Shown here piece by piece: positions 8,906 through 17,298 of a stretch of 64,000 nucleotides of DNA. The stretch lies in contig OZ220746.1 of the NCBI GenBank assembly GCA_965117025.1, positions 1,674,001-1,738,000 on the forward strand. Direction: 5' to 3'. Source of the stretch: VXPQ01 sp965117025 (GTDB lineage: Bacteria; Bacteroidota; Rhodothermia; Rhodothermales; VXPQ01). A program made the position numbers and the translations under genes. The notes under the pieces are model-generated. The model was not told the DNA's origin. It was given only the letters and a program-made list of their open reading frames with translations, and did no database searches. Position 1 is the stretch's first letter. Every line of letters starts with the position of its first letter.

Positions 8906-9952
8906 TCAGAACCCGAGTCCGCGCGCATTGAGGCGAATGCGGGCAAGCAGCATATCCGACGTGAGATACAGCGTCGAACCGTCATCTCCGAAGGTGCAGT
9001 TGGCTATACGTTCCCCTGTGGAAATGGTGCCGAGATGTTCTCCTTCGGGCGTCAGCACCAGCACGCCGCCGGGCCCTGTGGCGAACAGGTTGCCCTCCGT
9101 ATCGAGCGCCATGCCGTCGAACGCCCCCACCGCCCCGTCGGCAATCAGCGCGCTGCCGTCGAAAAAGACCCGGCTGTTGGCCAGCGTTCCGTCGTCCTGC
9201 ACATCGTAGGCGCGAATGACCGGATTGGCTCCCCCTGAATTAGCGACATACAAGGTCTTTTCATCCGGTGAAAACGCGATCCCGTTCGGGAATCCCAGTT
9301 CGTCCGTAAGCAAGGACACCTGGCCGCTCGTATCCACGCGGTATACCCCGTTGAAAGGAAGCTCCTTGTCAGGGCTGTCGTTCAGGCCGGAAAGCCCGTA
9401 AGGCGGATCCGTGAAATACAAATCTCCACTGGAATGAAAAGCCAGATCGTTGGGACTGTTGAGGCGCTTGCCTTCATAGGCCGAGGCGATCGTCTCACGC
9501 GTGAAATTCGTGGCGTCGAGGCGGGCAACCTGTCGATTGCCGTGATCGCACATCACAAGCCGGCCTTCCGCATCCAGCATAAGACCGTTCGTGCCCAGTT
9601 CGGCCCCGGACGGATTGCTCCCCGCGTAGCCCGCCGGCCGGAGATAGGGTGACAGGCCGCCCTGCTCATCCCACCGGTAGATCGTGTTCACCGGAATGTC
9701 GGAAAAAAGAAGGTATCCCCCCTCGTCGGGTACCCAGACAGGGCCTTCCGACCATTCGAACCCCTCTGCCAGTTTTTCAATGACGGCATCCGCAGGAACG
9801 AGTGCGTCCAGCCGGTCGTCCAGCCGGATCACCGTCCCTATGGTATCGGCAGCGGGGCTGGTATACACTTCCTCCTCTTCTTCATAGGAAACACAGCCCG
9901 CCATGGCGGCGAGCGCAAAAAAGAGGACAAGAATGCGAAGCGAAGCGGACAT
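8906..9952 (-). CDS. SMP-30/gluconolactonase-like lipoprotein
   Basis: A 348-residue protein starting MSASLRILVLFFALAAMAGC, a lipoprotein signal with lipobox MAGC, so it is probably anchored in an envelope membrane. The mature part is a six-bladed beta-propeller of the SMP-30/gluconolactonase/LRE type. Recognisable pieces are EGPVWVPDEGGYLLFSDIP, NSPNDLAFHSSGDLYFTDP with the metal-site N and D, and FPNGIAFSPDEKTLYVANS. The likely reaction is hydrolysis of a sugar lactone or related ester, but substrate is unknown. A longer in-frame frame runs upstream across the tRNA-Cys gene and is not credible, hence this start. Confidence 0.85.
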   Translation of the reverse strand: MSASLRILVLFFALAAMAGCVSYEEEEEVYTSPAADTIGTVIRLDDRLDALVPADAVIEKLAEGFEWSEGPVWVPDEGGYLLFSDIPVNTIYRWDEQGGLSPYLRPAGYAGSNPSGAELGTNGLMLDAEGRLVMCDHGNRQVARLDATNFTRETIASAYEGKRLNSPNDLAFHSSGDLYFTDPPYGLSGLNDSPDKELPFNGVYRVDTSGQVSLLTDELGFPNGIAFSPDEKTLYVANSGGANPVIRAYDVQDDGTLANSRVFFDGSALIADGAVGAFDGMALDTEGNLFATGPGGVLVLTPEGEHLGTISTGERIANCTFGDDGSTLYLTSDMLLARIRLNARGLGF

Positions 9953-10007
9953 GGGGTTTCCCTGGAAAATAAGTGGATGGCAGGCACGGACTTGCCTGTA
10001 CGCTGTG

Positions 10008-10078
10008 AGGTGACGGGCGGACTCGAACCGCCGTACAAGGTTTTGCAGACCTTTGCCTAACCACTCGGCCACGTCACC
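10008..10078 (-). tRNA. tRNA-Cys (anticodon GCA)
   Basis: A 71-base tRNA on the minus strand. Acceptor arms GGTGACG and CGTCACC pair perfectly. The anticodon loop CTGCAAA gives GCA, and the T-loop region reads GGTTCGAATCC. The discriminator is U (T in the gene) and CCA is not encoded. It is the last of three consecutive minus-strand tRNA genes. Confidence 0.96.
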
Positions 10079-10167
10079 CGATTTGCCGTACCGTACGATG
10101 CCGGTGGGCTCCTTGATCCCATGGGATCCAATCGGCATCCCCAATACTTTTTCCTGTCGCGCCGAAG

Positions 10168-10241
10168 CACGCCCGGCAGGACTCGAACCTGCAACCTGCG
10201 GATTAGAAGTCCGCCGCTCTGTCCGGTTGAGCTACGGGCGC
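10168..10241 (-). tRNA. tRNA-Arg (anticodon TCT)
   Basis: A 74-base tRNA on the minus strand. The acceptor stem is GCGCCCG with CGGGCGT, including a terminal G-U pair. The anticodon loop CTTCTAA gives TCT, reading AGA/AGG. The T-arm contains GGTTCGAGTCC. The discriminator is G and no CCA is encoded. It lies between tRNA-Pro and tRNA-Cys. Confidence 0.95.
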
Positions 10242-10310
10242 AGGGGGTGTGCTCGGGTTTGCGCGGATGATGCGCAGCCGCTTGAGCACAACGACCGGAA
10301 CCGGTATGTG

Positions 10311-10384
10311 TCGAGGCGGCCGGATTTGAACCGACGACCCTCTGCTCCCAAAGCAGATGCGCTACCGGACTGCGCCACGCCTCG
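10311..10384 (-). tRNA. tRNA-Pro (anticodon TGG)
   Basis: A 74-base tRNA on the minus strand. Acceptor arms CGAGGCG and CGCCTCG pair fully. The anticodon is TGG within CTTTGGGA, and the T-arm contains GGTTCAAATCC. The discriminator is A and no CCA is encoded. It is first in transcription order of the Pro-Arg-Cys cluster, about 95 bases after the DUF4295 gene. Confidence 0.95.
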
Positions 10385-10478
10385 ATTTAGTGAACAAGGG
10401 CGCATCCTGCAATATTTCACTGCAGAATGCGACAAGCTCATTACTGGGGCCGCGTCATCAAAAACAACGCAACAGCCG

Positions 10479-10655
10479 TCAGCACGCCTGTCTTGCTTCC
10501 TTCAAGGCCTCCTGGACCGCATCCACAGGCACCATCCGCACCCTGAAGCTGTACTGGCCGTTCGCTTTTTTTTCAGCGGCAACGATCTTGGCCATCTGCC
10601 TGGAGGGTCCGCGCGTCTTGCGCACCTTGTCGCCGAATGTCAGTGCTTTCGCCAT
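10479..10655 (-). CDS. DUF4295 family small protein
   Basis: A 58-residue basic protein starting MAKALTFGDKVRKTRGPSRQ and ending in EALKEARQAC, found by reading the minus strand directly. It matches the pattern of DUF4295 proteins, which in Bacteroidota follow rpmB and rpmG: MAK start, central K-rich helix, then a GxYSFxxxMVP-like segment (here GQYSFRVRMVP). Its function is unproven, but the constant linkage to L28 and L33 suggests a ribosome-associated role. It lies 49 bases after rpmG in the same direction. Confidence 0.82.
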   Translation of the reverse strand: MAKALTFGDKVRKTRGPSRQMAKIVAAEKKANGQYSFRVRMVPVDAVQEALKEARQAC

Positions 10656-10704
10656 GGCGATCTACCGAAAATTTCCGAGACTACGGGGGAGTGCCCGCAT
10701 CCGC

Positions 10705-10875
10705 TTACTTGATTTCCCGATGCAACGTGTGCTTGCGCAGCTTCGGGTTATATTTCCTGAGTTCCAGTCGCTCGTCCGTATTGCGACGATTCTTTGTCGT
10801 GGAATACCGCGACGTGCCCGGTGCTTCCGTACACTGGAGCGTCACCTGAATCCGAACTCCTTTCGCTTTAGCCAT
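10705..10875 (-). CDS. rpmG: 50S ribosomal protein L33
   Basis: A 56-residue protein read from the minus strand, starting MAKAKGVRIQVTLQC and ending KYNPKLRKHTLHREIK. The STTKNRRNTDERLELRKYNP core is typical of L33. It has a single Cys at residue 15, so it is a zinc-free (C-minus) form lacking the paired CxxC motifs. It lies between rpmB and the DUF4295 gene, the conserved Bacteroidota order. Confidence 0.93.
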   Translation of the reverse strand: MAKAKGVRIQVTLQCTEAPGTSRYSTTKNRRNTDERLELRKYNPKLRKHTLHREIK

Positions 10876-10943
10876 GATCTTTCCTCCGGGTTCACGGGTT
10901 CCGGCGCATGCATTGCCGGGCTATACAGGCATCTGTACGAGCG

Positions 10944-11180
10944 TCAGACGCGCACGCCCTGCCGCCGCGCCTCTCGGAGAACGGCCTGAATACCCTTCTT
11001 GTTGATCGTTTTCAGCGTCTTCGCCGACACTTTCAGGGTGATGTATCGATCCTCCTCCGGAATGTAGAATCTCCTTTTCTGAAGATTAAGAAGGAAGCGA
11101 CGCCTCACCTTGTTGTGAGCGTGGGAAACGTGGTTGCCCGTCCTGGGTCCGCGTCCCGTTATGTCATCTTTACGCGACAT
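10944..11180 (-). CDS. rpmB: 50S ribosomal protein L28
   Basis: A 78-residue protein starting MSRKDDITGRGPRTGNHVSH, the expected L28 N-terminus. The middle NKVRRRFLLNLQKRRFYIPE and the end TLKTINKKGIQAVLREARRQ also fit. The frame stays open for 35 codons upstream, but the L28 homology begins at this ATG. First gene of the rpmB-rpmG-DUF4295 cluster. A zinc-binding CxxC is absent, as in zinc-free paralogues. Confidence 0.94.
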   Translation of the reverse strand: MSRKDDITGRGPRTGNHVSHAHNKVRRRFLLNLQKRRFYIPEEDRYITLKVSAKTLKTINKKGIQAVLREARRQGVRV

Positions 11181-11361
11181 GTCTCGAATGCCAATTGATA
11201 CTGTGCCGGGCCTGCCGATCTTCTCTGCGCGATATGTACAGCGAAGCCTTGCAAAATACACCACGCGGGACGGCTTCGCAAACATTTTACCACGAAGAAA
11301 CCACCGACGGGGCTTTCGTTTTAGCCGAGCAGTTACGTAGCCGTTAGAAAATTGTTTCCCC

Positions 11362-12147
11362 TCAGGCCCCCTGGCCGGACGTCTCGAAAAATGAAAATAA
11401 CGTGTCTCCCCGAAGACCCGTACGAAGCGTTTCGAGAGGAATCACTTCGTCCGGGGGAATATTTCCAAGATTCACATTGGGACCGAATTTCCGAATGAAC
11501 CATACCTGCTGGGACTTCCGGGGGGCCTCAAAAACCAGTTGCTCAGGGTCGATATGCTGCACGATCTCGTCCATGATGCCCGAGCGGATCTGACCGGAAG
11601 CATCAAAAACGCCGGCGGTTCCGCTCTCGCGCGCTTCGCAAATAACCTTCCAGCTGCCGGCTTCCAGTTCGTCACGGATCATCCGGACCCATGTGTCGGG
11701 AGACAAGGTGCTTGCCCGATCCTTCGAACCGACTTCGCTCAACACCCTGAAGTCTTCCGAAAAGGAACGAATGCAGCCGAGTTTTTCTTCGTGCGGGAGC
11801 GTAATCGTCCCGTCGGAAATCTCGACGTATTCAATCTGAAGAGCATGAAGCAGGGCGCGGTACTCGTTGAGCAGGCCGCGCATGCAAAACGCTTCAAACA
11901 GCGTACCGCCAAGGCATACCGGCACCTGCGCGGCCCGATAAGCGTGCAACTTCTCCTCAAGACAAGACGTGACCACGGCAGTTCCCCATCCCAGTTTTAC
12001 GGCATCCACATAGTCGGCGCTCACTTGCAGCATGTCTTCTACCTGCCGTACAGAGAGGCCTTTATCCAGTACGAGGGTCAGACCCGATGTTCGCGGTCTG
12101 ATGGAACGGTCGGGTAAATCGTCAAGGCCGAATCGGTCGTGCGGCAT
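11362..12147 (-). CDS. Phosphosulfolactate synthase (ComA family)
   Basis: A 261-residue TIM-barrel protein. The family converts phosphoenolpyruvate and sulfite to (2R)-phospho-3-sulfolactate, the first step of coenzyme M synthesis in archaea and of sulfolactate formation in some bacteria. Supporting segments are TSGLTLVLDKGLSVRQVEDML near the N-terminus (in parts), DAVKLGWGTA, EYVEISDGTITLP, and VICEARESGTAG. The ATG used here places the homology near the start; an in-frame extension of 20 codons upstream has no family similarity. No ComB or ComC homologue is in the window, so the end product is open (sulfolactate or a sulfonated lipid precursor are guesses). Confidence 0.88.
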   Translation of the reverse strand: MPHDRFGLDDLPDRSIRPRTSGLTLVLDKGLSVRQVEDMLQVSADYVDAVKLGWGTAVVTSCLEEKLHAYRAAQVPVCLGGTLFEAFCMRGLLNEYRALLHALQIEYVEISDGTITLPHEEKLGCIRSFSEDFRVLSEVGSKDRASTLSPDTWVRMIRDELEAGSWKVICEARESGTAGVFDASGQIRSGIMDEIVQHIDPEQLVFEAPRKSQQVWFIRKFGPNVNLGNIPPDEVIPLETLRTGLRGDTLFSFFETSGQGA

Positions 12148-12309
12148 GACGGGCGAAAATTTTTTGCGCGCGGGAATTTGGAAAGGGTATGCGGCGGCCT
12201 TTGCCAAAAAGTGGCCGGCTATGACCCAAAATACGGCGTGGAACCGGATTACCGCAAAATACCGTACTGGCCAGGCGAGAGACCCGGTGAAACGTGCAGC
12301 GCCTGGTTT

Positions 12310-13575
12310 CTAAGCCTCTATATTCACGGCCTTCGCCGGTTCGATCGCCGCAGCCCGCACCGCAGGATACACCCCCGCCGCCGCACAAAGCCCGATCGCC
12401 GCGGCGCTTACCGTCAGCAGGTCCCCTCCCTCTATGAACACCGGATAGGCATCTATCAGAAATGATTCCGCGCCGGCAAGCGGAACCAGTCCGAAATGTT
12501 GCTGCAACAAGGCGAGCCCAAGCCCGATAACCAGTCCGGAAACGGTGCCGGTGACACCCACCATGACACCCTCCAGCAAAAAAATGCGGCGGATGTCCCG
12601 TCGCGAAACGCCCATGGCCCGCAACACCCCTACATCGCGGCGTTTTTCGATGACGATCATGGTTAACGACCCCACGATATTGCATGAGGCCACCACGATA
12701 ATCAGGCCCAGTACAAAGGTGGCGGCCCATTTTTCGAGACGCATGACATCGTATAGCGACTTGCGCAGGTCATACCATGTGATCACCTCGAATGGTGCGG
12801 GCAGGCGCATTGTCAGTATTTGCTTGACCGCATCGGCCTGTTCGAGATCGGCAAGCCGGAGTTCGACACCGGTTACGAACTCGCCCGTGCGAAAAAGGCG
12901 CTGGGCTTCTTTTGTTTCGATGAACACATGGCTTTCGTCGTAAATGTCCTCCATCTCGAAGAGCCCGCGTACATCGAACAGGGTCGGGGGAGAGGCCGTG
13001 ACCCCAAGGAAGCTTATCGCCATATCCTCGATGTCGGACGCCGAAAGCAAGGCTACCCGACCGGCCGAGGAATCCGTGGAGGGCAAGAGGGCGAGCCGGT
13101 AGGCCAGCGACATGCCTGCAACCAGTCCAGGGCGCCCGTTGCGCCGCCCCAGATCGAACGCCCCGAAACCTGTGCGGTCCACCACGTCACTTACGCCGGC
13201 ATAGGCCCGCGGCTCCACCCCGCGCACAATAACCACCTTGTTCACTTCGGCGCCTTCCTCCGGCAGGAGGAGTGCTTTCCCCTCGACATAGGCCGAGGCG
13301 GACTCGACGCCCGGCAGTTCAAGCGCCACCGCAGCCAGTGAGTCCGGGTTGGCTACGCCGGCTTTCCCGGCCCCGACAATCCGCACATGCGGATCGATCG
13401 AAACCAGCATGTCGCGCACGAAATAGTAGAATCCGTTCATCACGGAAAGCACCACGACGAGCGCAGCCACTCCGAGAGCGACGCCTGCCACGGAGATTCC
13501 GGTGATGAACGAAATGAGGGTGACCTTCCGGCGGCCTGCAAGGTAACGCCGGGCGATCAGAAAGCGAAAGTCCAC
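12310..13575 (-). CDS. LolC/LolE-like ABC transporter permease (FtsX family)
   Basis: A 421-residue inner-membrane protein. The N-terminus FRFLIARRYLAGRRKVTLIS followed by a hydrophobic segment (about 22-48) is characteristic of LolC/E permeases. A periplasmic MacB-like domain spans about 50-270. Three further membrane segments follow around 285-310, 330-360 and 385-410, with the FtsX-type cytoplasmic loop RRDVGVLRAMGVSRRDIRRIF between the first two. The family extracts lipoproteins from the inner membrane with a LolD ATPase, which is not in this window. It lies 12 bases downstream of a lipoprotein gene in the same direction. Confidence 0.92.
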   Translation of the reverse strand: MDFRFLIARRYLAGRRKVTLISFITGISVAGVALGVAALVVVLSVMNGFYYFVRDMLVSIDPHVRIVGAGKAGVANPDSLAAVALELPGVESASAYVEGKALLLPEEGAEVNKVVIVRGVEPRAYAGVSDVVDRTGFGAFDLGRRNGRPGLVAGMSLAYRLALLPSTDSSAGRVALLSASDIEDMAISFLGVTASPPTLFDVRGLFEMEDIYDESHVFIETKEAQRLFRTGEFVTGVELRLADLEQADAVKQILTMRLPAPFEVITWYDLRKSLYDVMRLEKWAATFVLGLIIVVASCNIVGSLTMIVIEKRRDVGVLRAMGVSRRDIRRIFLLEGVMVGVTGTVSGLVIGLGLALLQQHFGLVPLAGAESFLIDAYPVFIEGGDLLTVSAAAIGLCAAAGVYPAVRAAAIEPAKAVNIEA

Positions 13576-13587
13576 CCGGTTAGAAGG

Positions 13588-14457
13588 TTACAACATAGGC
13601 TGCGGATCGGTGAAGGCGCCTTCCGGCGCCTCCATGGGCATATCCACGCGGTCTGTAAACAATACGAAGCCGTCACGGGGCTTTCGCTCCGAAACGACAA
13701 GTGTGCCGGAAGGCGTATCGAAGGTCTTGTGATCGGACCAGGAGATCGGCTGAGGCACATGATCGGGCGGATGATGCTGCAAGTGGTAAGCCCATTGCCG
13801 GACCCTTCCCGTCTCCTTGTCTGTGTACACCCAGTACTGGTCGCCCGGTGTCAGGCCGACTTCCCCGAACGAAAGGTGCAGTACATCCAGGTCTCCCGTG
13901 GAAGAGTCGGGCAGATACCTTCTGTGTACGCCTTCGTCGAACAGCTTGACGGGCATGAGTAACCAGTACGTGTCATTGATGAATCGTCGGTAGGCGCCTT
14001 CGAGCATATCTGATTCCTCCTCGTCGCCCACTTGCTCTCCGAAAAGCCAGACGCTCCCCTCTTCAGGAGCATGTGTGTTGAAAAGCGCCACATATACCGT
14101 GTCCCCGCCGCCCGGCATTTCCACGCGGTAATCTCCCGTCATGCGATCCCACAAGTGCCGGCCGTGTACGTTCCGGACTGGCTGTTCGGCTGCGGAGTCG
14201 GCCACTGCGGACGCATTCGATCCGGTAGCGAAATCGAATTGCAGATAGCGCAGGCCCGCCCATGCATCGGGCCCGCCGTACGCTTCGAAAACCCTCATTG
14301 CCACGGTGTCGGCTTTCGTTTCCATTGCAGGCATGGCGGTGCCCGGGCTCTCCATGGATAGCCCGCCGCAGCCGGTCAGCACGGCGACAAAAAGAAGGAG
14401 CCCCGTCAAAAAACATGCGGGGAAGCGGAAAATGGAGCAAGCGTTGCGCTGTGTCAT
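13588..14457 (-). CDS. Predicted lipoprotein of unknown function
   Basis: A 289-residue protein starting MTQRNACSIFRFPACF, with a hydrophobic stretch ending in VLTGC, a good lipobox. The mature region begins with low-complexity residues, then AMRVFEAYGGPDAWAGLRYLQFDF, a segment common in periplasmic/outer-membrane lipoproteins that resemble LolA/LolB-like beta folds. Several W and Y residues sit in a repeated beta pattern. I do not recognise a named family. Pairing with the downstream LolC/E-like permease suggests envelope or lipoprotein-related function, which is inference. An upstream in-frame GTG/ATG was rejected because the signal peptide starts here. Confidence 0.8.
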   Translation of the reverse strand: MTQRNACSIFRFPACFLTGLLLFVAVLTGCGGLSMESPGTAMPAMETKADTVAMRVFEAYGGPDAWAGLRYLQFDFATGSNASAVADSAAEQPVRNVHGRHLWDRMTGDYRVEMPGGGDTVYVALFNTHAPEEGSVWLFGEQVGDEEESDMLEGAYRRFINDTYWLLMPVKLFDEGVHRRYLPDSSTGDLDVLHLSFGEVGLTPGDQYWVYTDKETGRVRQWAYHLQHHPPDHVPQPISWSDHKTFDTPSGTLVVSERKPRDGFVLFTDRVDMPMEAPEGAFTDPQPML

Positions 14458-14541
14458 GGTCGAATCGCGTTCATGATAGGAAACGGGCCGCAGAGAAGGC
14501 ATCGTGCGCCTGTCGGCAAAGCAAAAAGCTCTTCAAACAAG

Positions 14542-14579
14542 GGATACTCTGATTAAGTCCGCGAAGTTCAGAGTATTCC
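14542..14579. repeat. Minimal copy of the GGATACTCTGAT element
   Basis: A 38-base near-palindrome that opens GGATACTCTGATTAAGTC and closes TTCAGAGTATTCC. It has only the terminal inverted repeats and a short core, and sits three bases before the full element at 14583. The left half is almost identical to the left half of the neighbouring full copy, which suggests tandem insertion or internal deletion. Confidence 0.8.
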
Positions 14580-14582
14580 CAG

Positions 14583-14836
14583 GGATACGCTGATTAAGTC
14601 CGCAAAGCTCAGAGGCTGCGAGGCGTGCGCTGGCAAGGAATGACGAAGCAGTGTGGCAGGCCCCACATAATGAGGAATGACACAGCCAGCGCACGCCTCG
14701 CAGCCTCCCGAAGGGCGCGTCACGTCCGCGACACCACGAATCTGCCGTGTTTTCCACTGATTTCAGCGATGCAATCATGATGTCCTGTACGTACGAACGT
14801 GACGCGCTGAGCAAAGTGGTTTTGATCAGAGTATCC
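14583..14836. repeat. Structured inverted-repeat element, full copy 2
   Basis: A 254-base element between GGATACGCTGATTAAGTCC and TTTTGATCAGAGTATCC. It contains a perfect 23-base stem between 14612-14634 and 14685-14707, and a second stem between GCGCGTCACGT (14715-14725) and ACGTGACGCGC (14797-14807). The second stem keeps pairing relative to copy 1 through a compensatory T-A to G-C change. Orientation is opposite to copy 1, and the second loop is about 67 bases longer. It ends four bases before the ychF stop codon. No ORF of note. Confidence 0.88.
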
Positions 14837-14840
14837 CTTG

Positions 14841-15935
14841 CTACACATTAAACCGGAACAGGATCACATCGCCATCCACCACCACATATTCCCTTCCTTC
14901 GGCGCGCATGGCGCCGGCATCCCGGGCAGCCGTTTCCGAACCGTACCGCATCAAGTCCTCGTAACGGATCGTTTCCGCTCGAATGAACCCCTTCTCGAAG
15001 TCCGAATGTACGATGCCGCCTGCACCTGGCGCACGGGTGCCCCGCACAATGGTCCAGGCCCGCGTTTCCTTCGGCCCGGTCGTAAAAAACGTGATGAGGT
15101 TCAGCAATTCGTAGCCTGCCGCCACGAACCGGTCCATACCAGGGGCCTCAAGACCCAACTCCTCCAGCCAGAGGGCTTTCTCTTCGCCGGCCAGCGCCGC
15201 AAGCTGCGCTTCCAGGTCGGCGCAAACAACGACGCAGGAGAATCCTTCCGCCGAGGCGATTTCCCGTACGGCATCCGCGTGAGGCCCTCCATCAGGCAGG
15301 TCTTTCTCCGCTACGTTGGCGACGTAAAGCACCGGTTTCGCAGACAAAAGGAAAAGCGCATCGAGGCGGTCTTCGTCCCCGGGTTGCACAGGAAATGTAC
15401 GCGCCGCCCTGCCGGCCCCTACATGGGCATGCACCTTCTCGACGAAAGCCAGTTCGTCCCGCAGCGCCCGGTCGCCGCCCTTGGCTTGCTTGGCGACTTT
15501 TTCGATGCGGCGCTCAAGGGACTCAATATCCTTCAGCAACAATTCCGTTTCTATGATCTCAATGTCGCGGGCCGGGTCCACCGAGCCGGAAACATGTGTA
15601 ACGTCGGGATCCTCGAAGCAGCGCGCCACATGCACAATCGCATCGACCTCCCGGATATGCGCCAGAAACCGGTTCCCAAGCCCCTCGCCCTTCGAAGCGC
15701 CCGCGACAAGCCCTGCGATGTCTACGTATTCGACCGTGGCGGGCGTTGCCTTGCCGGAGCCGGTTAGTGCCGCCAGGCGGTAAAGCCGTTCATCAGGCAC
15801 GGGGGCCATGCCGACATTCGGCTCAATCGTGCAAAAGGGATAGTTTTCCGAGCGCGCTCCCGCGCCGCTGAGCACATTGAAAAGCGACGATTTGCCGACA
15901 TTGGGCAATCCTGTTATGCCGCAGCGTAAGGCCAT
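14841..15935 (-). CDS. ychF: Ribosome-binding ATPase YchF
   Basis: A 364-residue OBG-family P-loop protein. The G1 motif is GLPNVGKSSLFNVL at about 8-21, followed by YPFCTIEPNVG, the VDIAGLVAGASKGEGLGNRFL switch region and a coiled-coil insertion around 125-170. The C-terminal TGS domain contains ETRAWTIVRGTRAPGAGG and YEDLMRYGSE. Members bind and hydrolyse ATP, associate with 70S ribosomes and affect stress responses. It is followed on its strand by a repeat element four bases beyond the stop. Length and motifs are standard. Confidence 0.97.
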   Translation of the reverse strand: MALRCGITGLPNVGKSSLFNVLSGAGARSENYPFCTIEPNVGMAPVPDERLYRLAALTGSGKATPATVEYVDIAGLVAGASKGEGLGNRFLAHIREVDAIVHVARCFEDPDVTHVSGSVDPARDIEIIETELLLKDIESLERRIEKVAKQAKGGDRALRDELAFVEKVHAHVGAGRAARTFPVQPGDEDRLDALFLLSAKPVLYVANVAEKDLPDGGPHADAVREIASAEGFSCVVVCADLEAQLAALAGEEKALWLEELGLEAPGMDRFVAAGYELLNLITFFTTGPKETRAWTIVRGTRAPGAGGIVHSDFEKGFIRAETIRYEDLMRYGSETAARDAGAMRAEGREYVVVDGDVILFRFNV

Positions 15936-15947
15936 ACGTTTTTCGGT

Positions 15948-16604
15948 TCAGCCCTGGTACGGTACGCTCACGAAGGTGCGCTCCGGCAATCGGACCGCGG
16001 TCAGGCGCCCCAAGCCAGGATGCTCATGGAATGCGCATCCTGTATCGATAAGCACAAGTTGCTTCTCGTTACGGGGAATTCGATGGGGCGTATGCCCGCA
16101 TACCACTGTTTTTTCCCAAGCCAGGGACTCCGCATGCAGGAAACCTCGCTCCCAAAGAAAAATGTCTTCGACGGCCTCCTCCATGCTCCTCGCCACGGTC
16201 CAGTCCGGCAGCAGGCCCGCATGCACAAAAAAGAAGTCCGGGGTGTCGAACCATAGTTTTGTAGCGCGCAAAAAGTCTATATGCTCGGGGGGTATTTTGA
16301 CGGCTCCGCCGGCAACCCGGTAGCTGTCTTGCGTTTGCGCGCCGCCATTCATGGCCCAGAAGCGCCGATCCTTTCCTGCGAGGCCGTCCAGCATCATCGC
16401 CTCGTGGTTTCCCCTGAGGAAGGTGCACGGAACCTGTTCTGCAAGCGCCAGAAGACCGTCGATGACACCCCGGACATCCGGTCCGCGGTCCACGTAATCT
16501 CCCACAAAAACAAGATGATCCTCCGGGGTCGGGGCCAATTTTCCGATCAGCGCCTTCAGGGTGAGGGCGCACCCGTGTATATCCCCTATGGCTATTAAAC
16601 TCAT
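15948..16604 (-). CDS. Metallophosphoesterase, PrpE/ApaH-like serine/threonine phosphatase family
   Basis: A 218-residue protein starting MSLIAIGDIHGCALTL. All phosphoesterase motifs are visible: GDIHG, FVGDYVDRGPD, FLRGNHEAM, and VCGHTPH. Such enzymes dephosphorylate phosphoproteins or hydrolyse dinucleotide tetraphosphates using two metal ions. A GTG six codons upstream overlaps the nusB stop, but ATG at this position is preceded by GGCGGG and better fits family length. It lies immediately downstream of nusB and upstream of ychF. Exact substrate unknown. Confidence 0.9.
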   Translation of the reverse strand: MSLIAIGDIHGCALTLKALIGKLAPTPEDHLVFVGDYVDRGPDVRGVIDGLLALAEQVPCTFLRGNHEAMMLDGLAGKDRRFWAMNGGAQTQDSYRVAGGAVKIPPEHIDFLRATKLWFDTPDFFFVHAGLLPDWTVARSMEEAVEDIFLWERGFLHAESLAWEKTVVCGHTPHRIPRNEKQLVLIDTGCAFHEHPGLGRLTAVRLPERTFVSVPYQG

Positions 16605-16618
16605 GGTTTTCCCGCCGT

Positions 16619-17134
16619 TCACTCGTCGGACTTCGTGTCGGGAGCGGGCGAATCTGCGCCGGTGCGTTTCAGAATAGACGCCATTCCGACCAGGCCGCGC
16701 CCCGACTTTTTCAGCAGGTGCTGCTTCTGCAGGTCGAGCAACACTGCATCGAGAATACCATTGATAAATCGTCCGCTTTCCGCCGTACTGTACCTCTTGA
16801 CGATTTCGATCGCCTCGTTGATGGACACCTTCGGGGGAATATCCTCGAACGCCAGCATCTCGGCGATAGCCATCCGGAGGGCAATGTGGTCAATCAGCGC
16901 GATGCGCGACAGCTCCCAGTTCTCCGAGTGCGATCCGATGATTTCGTCGAGGCGGGCGATATGGCTCCGGACCCATCCGAAAAGGTCCTTGGCAAAGGCA
17001 AAGACCTCGGTATCGTCGCGGAGTTTCGGCGCAATGATCGTTTCGACGAAGTGGGCAGCCTCTTCTCCATCTGCCATCTCACTCGCGTAGAGCGCCTGCA
17101 TAACGCGCGCTCTTGCTTCTCTGCGATTACTCAT
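16619..17134 (-). CDS. nusB: Transcription antitermination factor NusB
   Basis: A 171-residue all-helical protein starting MSNRREARARVMQALYASEM, the usual N-terminal RNA-binding region. The second half contains LSRIALIDHIALRMAIAEML, PPKVSINEAIEIVKRYSTAES and FINGILDAVL, the classic NusB signature. With NusE (S10) it binds boxA of rRNA leaders to prevent premature termination. A C-terminal tail of about 25 residues is extra compared with E. coli. The phosphatase gene follows directly, so the two are probably cotranscribed. Confidence 0.96.
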   Translation of the reverse strand: MSNRREARARVMQALYASEMADGEEAAHFVETIIAPKLRDDTEVFAFAKDLFGWVRSHIARLDEIIGSHSENWELSRIALIDHIALRMAIAEMLAFEDIPPKVSINEAIEIVKRYSTAESGRFINGILDAVLLDLQKQHLLKKSGRGLVGMASILKRTGADSPAPDTKSDE

Positions 17135-17298
17135 ATGTCAAAGAGGGTCGGGCGCTGCCGGTTCACGGGATGGCGGCGGAGCGCTTCATGCGTGGAGAGC
17201 ACGGGCGCTGCCGGAAAGCGTATGCATATTCGTAAAGATGCTTGAGGTTCTTGTTCCAGGCGATATTTTTCGCGCAGGGCAGTTCCGGCGCCTTCTCT

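Noticed and set aside
9953..10144. N-terminal extension of the SMP-30-like gene
   Set aside because: It reads through the tRNA-Cys gene, and the lipoprotein signal begins at the inner ATG.
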